Positions 1 to 5,926 of a DNA stretch of 23,325 bases are shown here, one piece after another; within the stretch, counting starts at the first letter, position 1, and every line of letters begins with the position of its first letter. The notes under the pieces are model-generated. The model made no database searches. It saw only the letters and a list, made by a program, of their open reading frames with translations, and was not told where the DNA came from. The stretch covers positions 1 through 23,325 of the forward strand of contig NZ_URHZ01000083.1 in assembly GCF_900547735.1 (NCBI RefSeq). Direction: 5' to 3'. The DNA is from an uncultured Clostridium sp. (lineage in GTDB: Bacteria > Bacillota > Clostridia > Lachnospirales > Lachnospiraceae). The position numbers and the translations under genes are program-made.

Positions 1-1
1 C

Positions 2-113
2 AGGAACTTTTTCTGCCCGGATTCCCCACCCGCGACAACCTACAGCCCGGGACTGAAGACTCATCCCCTCCCTCTCACCATCCCGCCCCCCGGCCGTCCC
101 GGCGGCGTTCTCA
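2..113. repeat. Left arm of 112-bp inverted repeat
   Basis: This stretch is the reverse complement of positions 23200-23311 with 6 mismatches counted by eye (near positions 44-45, 63-65 and 92) and no gaps. It is C/T-rich on the plus strand, has no plausible reading frame, and contains complementary 7-bp arms CCGGGAC and GTCCCGG that are kept in both copies, so one strand of each copy could fold. It starts at the window edge, so it may extend further upstream. Confidence 0.93.
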
Positions 114-150
114 TTTCTCAAATTTCCCCCCACTTGTTTATAAATTATTG

Positions 151-191
151 AACAGAAATTTTTGATTCCGACAGGAATAAAAATTTCTGTT
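151..191. repeat. AT-rich inverted repeat before spoVA operon
   Basis: The arms AACAGAAATTTTT and AAAAATTTCTGTT are perfect complements of 13 bp, continued inward by ATTCC/GGAAT with a one-base bulge and a very short loop. There is no T-run after the right arm, so it does not look like a standard terminator for an upstream gene. It covers the proposed sigma-G -35 element, so it could be an operator or the end of an upstream transcript. Confidence 0.7.
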
Positions 192-203
192 TGAACCATA
201 CTA
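175..203 (+). promoter_or_regulatory. Candidate sigma-G promoter of the spoVA operon
   Basis: GAATA (175-179), 17 bases, then CATACTA (197-203) fits the sigma-G pattern known from Bacillus subtilis (GHATR, 17-18 bases, CATNNTA). The start point would fall about 30 bases before the first gene at 241. Forespore sigma-G control is the known regulation of spoVA operons, which makes the match more credible. Confidence 0.65.
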
Positions 204-240
204 TCCGTAAACAGTTCATAGGAAAAGGATGTGAAGTGAC

Positions 241-408
241 ATGAATCTTAGGAAAAAAACAGGGATTATTATATTGCTTTGCTGTATGGTCGCCATTGTG
301 GCGGTAGTGTGGTATTGCCTTCTGACTGTTGGCCGAAATTCTTCCCATATTGACGGGACTTTTGTTAAGAATATTGAGATACGGGAAGAAATGGAGATGG
401 CGGCATGA
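241..408 (+). CDS. 55-aa single-pass membrane protein leading the spoVA operon
   Basis: A short reading frame starts with ATG at 241 behind a GGAAAAGGA-type ribosome-binding site and ends TGA at 408, overlapping the spoVAA start by four bases (ATGA), the usual sign of translational coupling. The protein has a KK-containing N-terminus, one hydrophobic segment at about residues 8-31 (IIILLCCMVAIVAVV core) and a charged tail ending EEMEMAA. I do not recognise the family. Its place between the sigma-G-like promoter and spoVAA makes a forespore membrane role likely, but no function can be read from the sequence. It could be an accessory subunit or simply a coupling leader peptide. Confidence 0.7.
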   Translation: MNLRKKTGIIILLCCMVAIVAVVWYCLLTVGRNSSHIDGTFVKNIEIREEMEMAA

Positions 409-1031
409 CACAGACAGTATATGTAAAACTCAGCCAGATTACCCAGGTCCATAAGAAGGATATTTTTCTGAGCGATATTGCAGAGGTCTACTGCAGTGAT
501 AAGAGCACGGCCAGCCGGTGCAAAGCGGTGAAGGTGCAGACGATCCATTCCGATCAGGAAAAGCGGTATATGGGGAGTATTGTGGATGTTGTCCAGAAGA
601 TTTCGGAGAACGTTCCGGAAGCGGAAGTGAACAGTGTAGGGGAAACTGATTTTATTATCGATTACCAGCCGTCTAAAAAACCGATGTATACATGGCAGTG
701 GCTCAAAACGATTTTTGTCTGCCTCGTATGTTTTTCGGGAGCGGCTTTTGCAATTATGACGTTTAATAACGACGCAAGCGTGTTGGATGTGTTCAAGGAA
801 TTATATCGCCTCGTCATGGGAAAAGAGTCGGACGGGCTTACGATTTTGGAGACTTCTTACTCGGTCGGCCTGGCACTTGGCATCGTCGTTTTCTTTAACC
901 ATTTTGCAAAAATCAAGCTGAATACGGATCCGACGCCGCTGGAGGTGGAGATGCGTCTTTACGAGGATAATATCAATAAAACCCTGATTCAGAATGACGG
1001 AAGAAAGGAGTCTGGCGTAGATGTTTCTTAG
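405..1031 (+). CDS. spoVAA: Stage V sporulation protein AA (SpoVAA)
   Basis: The 208-aa product is a subunit of the SpoVA complex, which moves calcium-dipicolinic acid into the developing spore and out of it at germination, in the inner forespore membrane. It has a soluble N-terminal half (about 1-95), two membrane segments (about 99-120 and 148-168) and the family's conserved cytosolic end NHFAK...DPTPLEVEMRLYE at about 165-187. Length matches the family (about 200 aa). The start overlaps the preceding 55-aa gene by four bases, and its end overlaps spoVAB by 11 bases, so translation is probably coupled through the operon. No defects are seen. Confidence 0.93.
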   Translation: MTQTVYVKLSQITQVHKKDIFLSDIAEVYCSDKSTASRCKAVKVQTIHSDQEKRYMGSIVDVVQKISENVPEAEVNSVGETDFIIDYQPSKKPMYTWQWLKTIFVCLVCFSGAAFAIMTFNNDASVLDVFKELYRLVMGKESDGLTILETSYSVGLALGIVVFFNHFAKIKLNTDPTPLEVEMRLYEDNINKTLIQNDGRKESGVDVS

Positions 1032-1473
1032 ACAGTCTCTTCTGGCTTTTATCGGTCTTTGCGCCGGCGGCGTCATAGCGGCCGGCGTTTTTGCTTTTTT
1101 GGCCATCATCGGAGTGTTTCCGCGTGTGATCGGGAAGACGGGAACAAGCAGGCATATCCTGCTTTATGAAACGATAATTATTATCGGCGGTGTGTTCGGC
1201 AACGTGCTGGATATTTTTGAGTTTCCGATGCTGTTTGGAGCCAGAGGGCTGGGAATACCTCTGCTCGGACATCTCGTGCTGGGAATTTTCGGGCTTGGAA
1301 GCGGCATCTTTGTCGGATGTCTTGTAATGTCCCTGGCGGAGACGCTGAAGGCGCTGCCTGTAATCAGCAGGAGGATCAGGCTGGCCGTCGGGCTGCAGTA
1401 CGTGATCCTGTCCGTTGCCCTTGGAAAACTCTTCGGCTGCCTCGTGTATTTTCTCGGAGGCATGGGGAAGTAA
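1021..1473 (+). CDS. spoVAB: Stage V sporulation protein AB (SpoVAB)
   Basis: This 150-aa protein is almost entirely hydrophobic, with about four to five membrane spans, and sits directly after spoVAA, overlapping it by 11 bases. The start at 1021 is supported by an AAAGGAG site about 10 bases upstream, inside the spoVAA end. A GARGLGIPLLGH segment resembles the glycine/proline turn seen in SpoVAC and SpoVAE. Gene order AA-AB-AC-AD-AE and length agree with known SpoVAB. It is an integral membrane part of the dipicolinate channel; its exact contribution is not known from sequence. Confidence 0.9.
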   Translation: MFLRQSLLAFIGLCAGGVIAAGVFAFLAIIGVFPRVIGKTGTSRHILLYETIIIIGGVFGNVLDIFEFPMLFGARGLGIPLLGHLVLGIFGLGSGIFVGCLVMSLAETLKALPVISRRIRLAVGLQYVILSVALGKLFGCLVYFLGGMGK

Positions 1474-1538
1474 GCCTCGGAACAAAGCGGCACGGTACGG
1501 CGGGAAAAAGTGAACAGATAAGACAGGAGGCATAACAG

Positions 1539-1985
1539 ATGGAAGTAGATAAAAAACAATATGGTGATTACGTAAAACAGATAACACCCGTTCACAGCAC
1601 CTTTAAAAACGTGCTGACGGCGTTTGTAACGGGAGGCGCTATCTGTACGATAGGGCAGATTCTTCTGAACCTTTTTAAAGAAAACGGACTGGAGAAAGAT
1701 GCTGCCGCAGCATGGACGCTGCTCATTCTAATATTATTAAGCGTCATCCTGACGGGCTTAAACATATTCCAGAAAATCGCAAAGTTCGGCGGAGCCGGAG
1801 CGCTTGTTCCCATCACCGGATTTGCCAACTCAGTAGCGGCTCCGGCAATCGAGTACAAGGCGGAGGGACAGGTCTTTGGAGTGGGCTGCAAGATATTTAC
1901 AATTGCGGGCCCCGTCATCCTCTACGGCGTACTGGTTTCCTGGGCGCTTGGAGTTATCAGCATGATATTCGGCTTTGGGATTTAA
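1539..1985 (+). CDS. spoVAC: Stage V sporulation protein AC (SpoVAC)
   Basis: The 148-aa product starts with the typical hydrophilic SpoVAC N-terminus (YVKQITPVHSTFKN), followed by membrane spans at about 25-47, 57-76 and 115-146 and the conserved GGAGALVPITGFANS loop at about 84-98. Known SpoVAC behaves as a mechanosensitive membrane channel that passes dipicolinate during germination. The start at 1539 has an AGGAGG site 8-9 bases upstream. A 65-base gap separates it from spoVAB with no terminator, and a ribosome-binding site for spoVAD lies near its end. It is paralogous to spoVAE in the same operon. Confidence 0.95.
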   Translation: MEVDKKQYGDYVKQITPVHSTFKNVLTAFVTGGAICTIGQILLNLFKENGLEKDAAAAWTLLILILLSVILTGLNIFQKIAKFGGAGALVPITGFANSVAAPAIEYKAEGQVFGVGCKIFTIAGPVILYGVLVSWALGVISMIFGFGI

Positions 1986-2010
1986 AAGTAAAGGGAAAGG
2001 AGCAGTTGAG

Positions 2011-3048
2011 ATGCAGAAAGGAAAAGCCAGTGTAAAATACGAAAACCAGCCGGTGATACTGGGAGCGGCTTCAATCGTGGGAGAAAAGGAAGGCGATGGG
2101 CCGCTTGGCACCTGTTTTGACAGGATAGAGCCGGATCCCATGTACGGACAGGATAACTGGGAGGCGGCGGAGAGTGAATTCCAGAGGCAGACCGCCCTCA
2201 AATGCCTGGAAAAATCGGGGCTTCGCGAAAGTGATATCCGATATCTTTTTGCCGGCGATCTGTTAGGCCAGATTGTGGCCACCTCCTTTGGTGTCCAGGA
2301 TCTTGGAATTCCGATGTTCGGCCTCTACGGCGCCTGCTCAACCATGGGTGAGGCGATGATGCTGGGGTCCATGATCGTGAATGCAGGCTATGCCGACCGC
2401 GTCATGTCGCTGGCATCCAGTCACTTTGCATCCGCTGAGCGTCAATTCCGCTTTCCGCTCGCCTACGGCAACCAGAGGCCGTTTTCCACGACCTGGACCG
2501 TCACGGGCTGCGGTTCCGTCGTCATAGGAAAGGACGGAAAGGGAAGCCCTGCGGCGCAGGAAAAGGCGTATGCCAAAATAGCGGGAGCCACGACGGGAAA
2601 GATTGTGGATATGCAGTCAAGGGATTCCATGAATATGGGAGCGGCCATGGCGATGGCGGCGGTTGACACAATCCTGCAGAACTTCCGCGATTTTAATGTG
2701 GATCAGAACTATTACGACAGAATTATCACCGGAGACCTGGGGGCCGTCGGACAGAATATCCTGTTTGATTTCATGGATCAGGCCGGGTACGATGTGAAGG
2801 GAATCCACATGGACTGCGGTATGACAATCTTTGATTCGGCCACTCAGGATACCCATTCGGGCGGAAGCGGCTGCGGCTGTTCAGCCGTGACGCTGTGCGG
2901 TTATATCCTGCCGAAGATCAGGAGCGGAGAGTGGAAGCGGGTGCTCTTTGTGCCTACCGGAGCCCTTCTTTCCCAGATCAGCTTCAACGAGGGGCAGAAT
3001 GTCCCGGGAATCGCCCATGGGGTGATTTTGGAGCACATCGGGGGCTGA
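2011..3048 (+). CDS. spoVAD: Stage V sporulation protein AD (SpoVAD)
   Basis: SpoVAD is a thiolase/FabH-fold protein on the forespore inner membrane that binds dipicolinic acid. The 345-aa product has the family pattern throughout, including YGACSTMGEAM around Cys109 at the thiolase-type pocket and HSGGSGCGCSA near the C-terminus. I chose ATG 2011 because it has AAAGGAG 8 bases before it and gives the standard N-terminus; an in-frame ATG at 1975 would overlap spoVAC and add a lysine-rich 12 residues without a better site. Length matches B. subtilis SpoVAD (338 aa). No enzyme activity is known for the family. Confidence 0.95.
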   Translation: MQKGKASVKYENQPVILGAASIVGEKEGDGPLGTCFDRIEPDPMYGQDNWEAAESEFQRQTALKCLEKSGLRESDIRYLFAGDLLGQIVATSFGVQDLGIPMFGLYGACSTMGEAMMLGSMIVNAGYADRVMSLASSHFASAERQFRFPLAYGNQRPFSTTWTVTGCGSVVIGKDGKGSPAAQEKAYAKIAGATTGKIVDMQSRDSMNMGAAMAMAAVDTILQNFRDFNVDQNYYDRIITGDLGAVGQNILFDFMDQAGYDVKGIHMDCGMTIFDSATQDTHSGGSGCGCSAVTLCGYILPKIRSGEWKRVLFVPTGALLSQISFNEGQNVPGIAHGVILEHIGG

Positions 3049-3091
3049 ATGTCGGATCCGGGGAGAAGAACCGGAATGGAGGAATAAACTT

Positions 3092-3448
3092 ATGGATTAT
3101 GTAAAGGCGTTTATCGTGGGCGGACTGATTTGCGCGGCGGTGCAGATTCTGATGGATAAAACAAAACTTCTGCCGGGCCGTATTATGGTGCTGCTCGTAG
3201 TGACAGGTTCTATTCTGGGCTGGATTGGAATTTACGAGCCGTTTGCCGAGTGGGCCGGGGCGGGAGCCACAATACCGCTCCTGGGCTTTGGAAACAGCCT
3301 TTGGAAGGGCGTCAGCGAAGCGATCGGCAAGGATGGCCTGCTGGGTCTGTTCAAGGGCGGTTTTACGGCAGGCTCCGCAGGAATATCCGGGGCGCTGATC
3401 TTCGGGTATTTTGCGTCCCTGATTTTTAAGCCCAAGCTGAAGGATTAA
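3092..3448 (+). CDS. spoVAE: Stage V sporulation protein AE (SpoVAEb type)
   Basis: The 118-aa membrane protein is the last gene of the spoVA operon, 43 bases after spoVAD, with a TGGAGGA site before ATG 3092. It has membrane spans at about 5-21, 30-48 and 92-113 and the loop GAGATIPLLGFGNS, which is plainly related to the SpoVAC loop. It is part of the dipicolinate channel. Neither a spoVAEa nor a spoVAF gene is present between here and the next operon, which agrees with the shorter spoVA operons of clostridia. Confidence 0.94.
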   Translation: MDYVKAFIVGGLICAAVQILMDKTKLLPGRIMVLLVVTGSILGWIGIYEPFAEWAGAGATIPLLGFGNSLWKGVSEAIGKDGLLGLFKGGFTAGSAGISGALIFGYFASLIFKPKLKD

Positions 3449-3592
3449 AAAAAGACGGGTCACGGCAGGGAGCCGGTTAGAAACGGATGGAGAGACAGAA
3501 CTCAGAAAAGCCCATGTGCTGCGGCACAGACGGCGCTGCGGTCTGTCTCTCTTTGAATGTCCGCATCACACCGTCGCGGTCTGTCCTCTTGT

Positions 3593-3636
3593 CGGCGTTT
3601 GCTGCGTTGCCGTGGGGACGCCCGCAGCAAACGCCG
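3593..3636. repeat. 14-bp perfect inverted repeat in spoVAE-bilQ gap
   Basis: CGGCGTTTGCTGCG (3593-3606) and its exact complement (3623-3636) are separated by 16 bases. A G/C-rich hairpin without a following T-run could be a weak or factor-dependent end for spoVA transcripts. A second, weaker hairpin (ACAGAC/GTCTGT, 3526-3546) lies before it. The rest of the 304-base gap 3449-3752 holds only the bilQ promoter; a 65-aa frame in it has no codon or motif support. Confidence 0.7.
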
Positions 3637-3691
3637 GGACCTGCTGCTCTCTGTACGGTAACACCGAGTTTTGGGAACAGATAAATAATAC

Positions 3692-3719
3692 TTGACAAAA
3701 TCATATATTCTGATATACT
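3692..3719 (+). promoter_or_regulatory. Sigma-A promoter of bilQRS
   Basis: TTGACA (3692-3697), a 16-base spacer and TATACT (3714-3719) lie 33 bases before the bilQ start. This is a strong vegetative promoter match and the only good one before the three-gene operon. Confidence 0.8.
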
Positions 3720-3730
3720 TGACATTATCA
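3711..3730. promoter_or_regulatory. Candidate BilQ (MarR) operator
   Basis: TGATA (3711-3715) and TATCA (3726-3730) form an inverted repeat with 10 bases between, covering the -10 box of the bilQ promoter. MarR proteins usually bind such near-palindromes over their own promoters, so autorepression is a reasonable inference. The short arms could also occur by chance in AT-rich DNA. Confidence 0.4.
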
Positions 3731-3752
3731 AATAAATTAGACGGAGGATATC

Positions 3753-4184
3753 ATGTACCAGACATTTGCCTATTACACTTCGGTTTTCAGGGAAGATTTT
3801 ACATCATTCTGTAAAGGAGAACTTCAGAAGGAGGGGATATCCCTGGGACTCTTATATTTTTTAATTTACATCGGAAAGAAACCGGGCTGTTCACAGCGGG
3901 AGATGGCGGCGGCCGTCCGCTCGGATGAAGGTTATGCGGCCAGATCGGTGGAGAAGCTTCTGCAGGACGGTTTTATTGAGCGCAGACGCCATGAGAAGGA
4001 CAGGAGGATGGTTCTTTTGACGCTTACGGAGAAAGGGGAGCAGACCTTTGAAAAGGCCCACTCACTCTTTAAAGAGTGGGATGAAAAGGTGCTGTCCGCC
4101 CTGGACGAGAATGAAAAAGAGCAGCTTTTTGCCATGTTTAAAAAGATAAAGGGAGCAGAGGAGGGAACGGGATGTACGAAATAA
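3753..4184 (+). CDS. bilQ: MarR-family regulator, BilQ-like
   Basis: The 143-aa protein carries a MarR winged helix-turn-helix: the recognition region CSQREMAAAV...GYAARSVEKLL (about 50-75) is followed by the wing motif DRRMVLLTLTEKGE (about 85-98), with helical ends for dimer formation. It starts at 3753 behind CGGAGGAT and is the first gene of a three-gene operon, overlapping bilR by 13 bases. By position it corresponds to the MarR gene (bilQ) that precedes bilR and bilS in gut clostridia. It probably represses or senses ligand for this operon; the ligand cannot be read from the sequence. MarR identity is firm and the bilQ name rests on context. Confidence 0.85.
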   Translation: MYQTFAYYTSVFREDFTSFCKGELQKEGISLGLLYFLIYIGKKPGCSQREMAAAVRSDEGYAARSVEKLLQDGFIERRRHEKDRRMVLLTLTEKGEQTFEKAHSLFKEWDEKVLSALDENEKEQLFAMFKKIKGAEEGTGCTK

Positions 4185-5293
4185 TCAATTCCCCATTCAC
4201 AATCCGCGGCCTGACGCTCAAAAACAGGATTGTATTTGCTCCGACTACGATGGGGCTGAAAGAGGAGGAGTATCTGGAACGGATGGGGCGGATAGCCGCG
4301 GGAGGCGCGGCGATGCTGACAATCGGGGATGTTCCCGTCCTGAGGCACAGCCTGTTTGAAAAGTCGCTGTACAGCAGGAAGGGATATGAATTCTACGGCA
4401 GGGTGACCGACACCATACATAAAAACGGGGCAAAGGCCTGCGCCCAGCTTCATGTGTCGGATTCCGACTTAAAGGGAATGCTCCGCTATATACCGGGAGT
4501 CCTGACGAAGAAAATTACGCCCGACCGGCTGAGGACCCTGATGAATGAGAGAACCGGCCCATATGTCAGTAAAATCCCCGAAAAAAGGGTGAAGGAGATC
4601 ACGTCATCCTTTTCGGAGGCGGCAAGACTGGCTGAAAAGGCCGGTTTTGACATGATACAGATTCACGGCGACAGAATGTGCGGCAGCTTCAGTTCCGCCA
4701 TTTTTAACTGCAGGACGGACAGTTACGGCGGTTCTGCCGAAAACCGCGCCAGATTCGCATCTGAGGCCGTTGCGGCCGTGAGACGGGCGCTTCCGGATAT
4801 GCCCATTGAGTATAAGCTGGCTGTGCGCCAGGAGAATCCCCACTACGGCAATGCGGGAATCCTGCTGGAAGAACTGCCGGTCTTTCTGCCGCTTCTTCAG
4901 GCAGCCGGTGTGGACTGCTATCATGTAGCCCTGGCGGATCACACTTCGCTGTCGGATACGATACCGCCGAAATCCCATCCGTATTTTTCAGAGGAAGGCT
5001 GTTTCCTGAAATACTGCGACGAGGTGAGGAAATATACCGCCCTTCCGGTCTGCGGGGTTGGCGGACTGACCAGTCCGGACTTTATAGAAGAACAGCTTCA
5101 AAAATCCAGAATCGATTATGCCGCAATGAGCCGCCAGTTGATCGCCGATCCGCAGTGGCCGGCAAAGACGGCGGGAGAGAACCGGGAGAAAATAAGAACC
5201 TGCGTCCGGTGTAACAGGGAATGTCTGGGAGGAATGATGGAACACAGGGGAGTTCATTGTATTTACGACGGAAGACAGGAGGAAAAAAGATGA
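4172..5293 (+). CDS. bilR: Bilirubin reductase BilR (short Old Yellow Enzyme family)
   Basis: The 373-aa product is an FMN-binding TIM-barrel oxidoreductase of the NADH:flavin oxidoreductase / 2,4-dienoyl-CoA reductase family. Family marks are LKNRIVFAPT near the start and FNCRTDSYGGSAENRARF (about 178-195). The canonical HGAH is replaced by HGDR (165-168), the Asp-Arg pair I recall as typical of bilirubin reductases. Near the C-terminus CVRCNREC and a fourth Cys 12 residues later make a 4Fe-4S site; the protein then stops, lacking the FAD/NAD(P)H domains of full-length 2-enoate reductases. It lies between a MarR gene and a flavodoxin gene, overlapping each. The match to the described bilQRS layout supports reduction of bilirubin to urobilinogen; another ene substrate is possible. 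Confidence 0.85.
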   Translation: MYEIINSPFTIRGLTLKNRIVFAPTTMGLKEEEYLERMGRIAAGGAAMLTIGDVPVLRHSLFEKSLYSRKGYEFYGRVTDTIHKNGAKACAQLHVSDSDLKGMLRYIPGVLTKKITPDRLRTLMNERTGPYVSKIPEKRVKEITSSFSEAARLAEKAGFDMIQIHGDRMCGSFSSAIFNCRTDSYGGSAENRARFASEAVAAVRRALPDMPIEYKLAVRQENPHYGNAGILLEELPVFLPLLQAAGVDCYHVALADHTSLSDTIPPKSHPYFSEEGCFLKYCDEVRKYTALPVCGVGGLTSPDFIEEQLQKSRIDYAAMSRQLIADPQWPAKTAGENREKIRTCVRCNRECLGGMMEHRGVHCIYDGRQEEKR

Positions 5294-5853
5294 AATATGC
5301 AATTGTATACAGCAGCAGGACGGGAAACACAAAGATGCTGGCGGATCAGGCGCTGGAAGTATTCAGGAATACAGGGGAGGGGAATTGTCTCTTTTACGGG
5401 GACGCGCAGACCGCTTTGCAGGAAGGACAAAAGAGCGGGAAAAGTGCGGAACGTGCCGATATTCTCTGCGTTGGTTTCTGGACCGACAAGGGGAATGCGG
5501 ACGCCGATGCCCTTGCCTTTCTAAAGATGCTGGGAGAAAGGGTTCCGGTTCCGGGAAAGCTGATTCTCTTCGGCACGGCCGGTTTTGGCTCCGACCGGAC
5601 ATATTATGACAGAGTGATCCACAACATCACTCAGGAACTGTCCGAAACCGTGAATCCGGCCGCGTATTTCATGTGCCAGGGCAGGATGGCTTCCACCGTG
5701 CTGGAACGCTACCAGGCCATGCTGGAGGCCGATCCCGGAGATAGCAGGGCCAGGCGGATGATAGAAAATTACCATGCGGCCTTATCCCATCCGGGACAGG
5801 AAGACTTCACCGCATTCGGGTATTTTCTGGAGGAAATTATCGGAACCAGATAA
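5290..5853 (+). CDS. bilS: Flavodoxin-like protein BilS
   Basis: The 187-aa product has the flavodoxin phosphate-binding loop SSRTGNT at residues 8-14, followed by GFWTDKGNAD and FGTAGFGSD loops expected around FMN. ATG 5290 overlaps the bilR stop by four bases (ATGA) and has AGGAGG upstream, so it is translationally coupled. It is longer than simple flavodoxins (about 140-150 aa), with a helical C-terminal extension of about 50 residues. In the described bil locus BilS accompanies short BilR proteins; it is likely to pass electrons to BilR, which lacks its own NAD(P)H domain. That role is inferred from context. Confidence 0.87.
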   Translation: MKYAIVYSSRTGNTKMLADQALEVFRNTGEGNCLFYGDAQTALQEGQKSGKSAERADILCVGFWTDKGNADADALAFLKMLGERVPVPGKLILFGTAGFGSDRTYYDRVIHNITQELSETVNPAAYFMCQGRMASTVLERYQAMLEADPGDSRARRMIENYHAALSHPGQEDFTAFGYFLEEIIGTR

Positions 5854-5910
5854 AAAAATGGCCCGGGCCGTGAAAGACAGATATAAACCTTTGTCTTTCA
5901 CGGCCCGGGC
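5851..5910 (-). terminator. Rho-independent terminator of the class A PBP gene
   Basis: A perfect 19-bp stem (5861-5879 with 5892-5910) has a 12-base loop. On the minus strand it is followed by a T-run (the A-run at 5852-5858 on plus), so it ends the penicillin-binding protein transcript. It also lies right after the bilS stop, so the hairpin probably slows plus-strand readthrough as well, although no T-run follows on that side. Confidence 0.92.
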
Positions 5911-5926
5911 TGATTCTATGCCGCCT

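Noticed and set aside
1975..2010. Upstream ATG start for spoVAD
   Set aside because: ATG 2011 has a proper ribosome-binding site and gives the family's usual N-terminus; the extra 12 residues would be translated from the ribosome-binding region itself.
3487..3684. 65-aa frame between spoVAE and bilQ
   Set aside because: No ribosome-binding site, skewed composition, and it crosses a 14-bp hairpin; it looks like non-coding DNA.
4172..5293. Truncated pseudogene of a full 2-enoate reductase
   Set aside because: The frame ends cleanly after the 4Fe-4S motif, overlaps the next gene by four bases, and short forms of this kind occur naturally with a flavodoxin partner.
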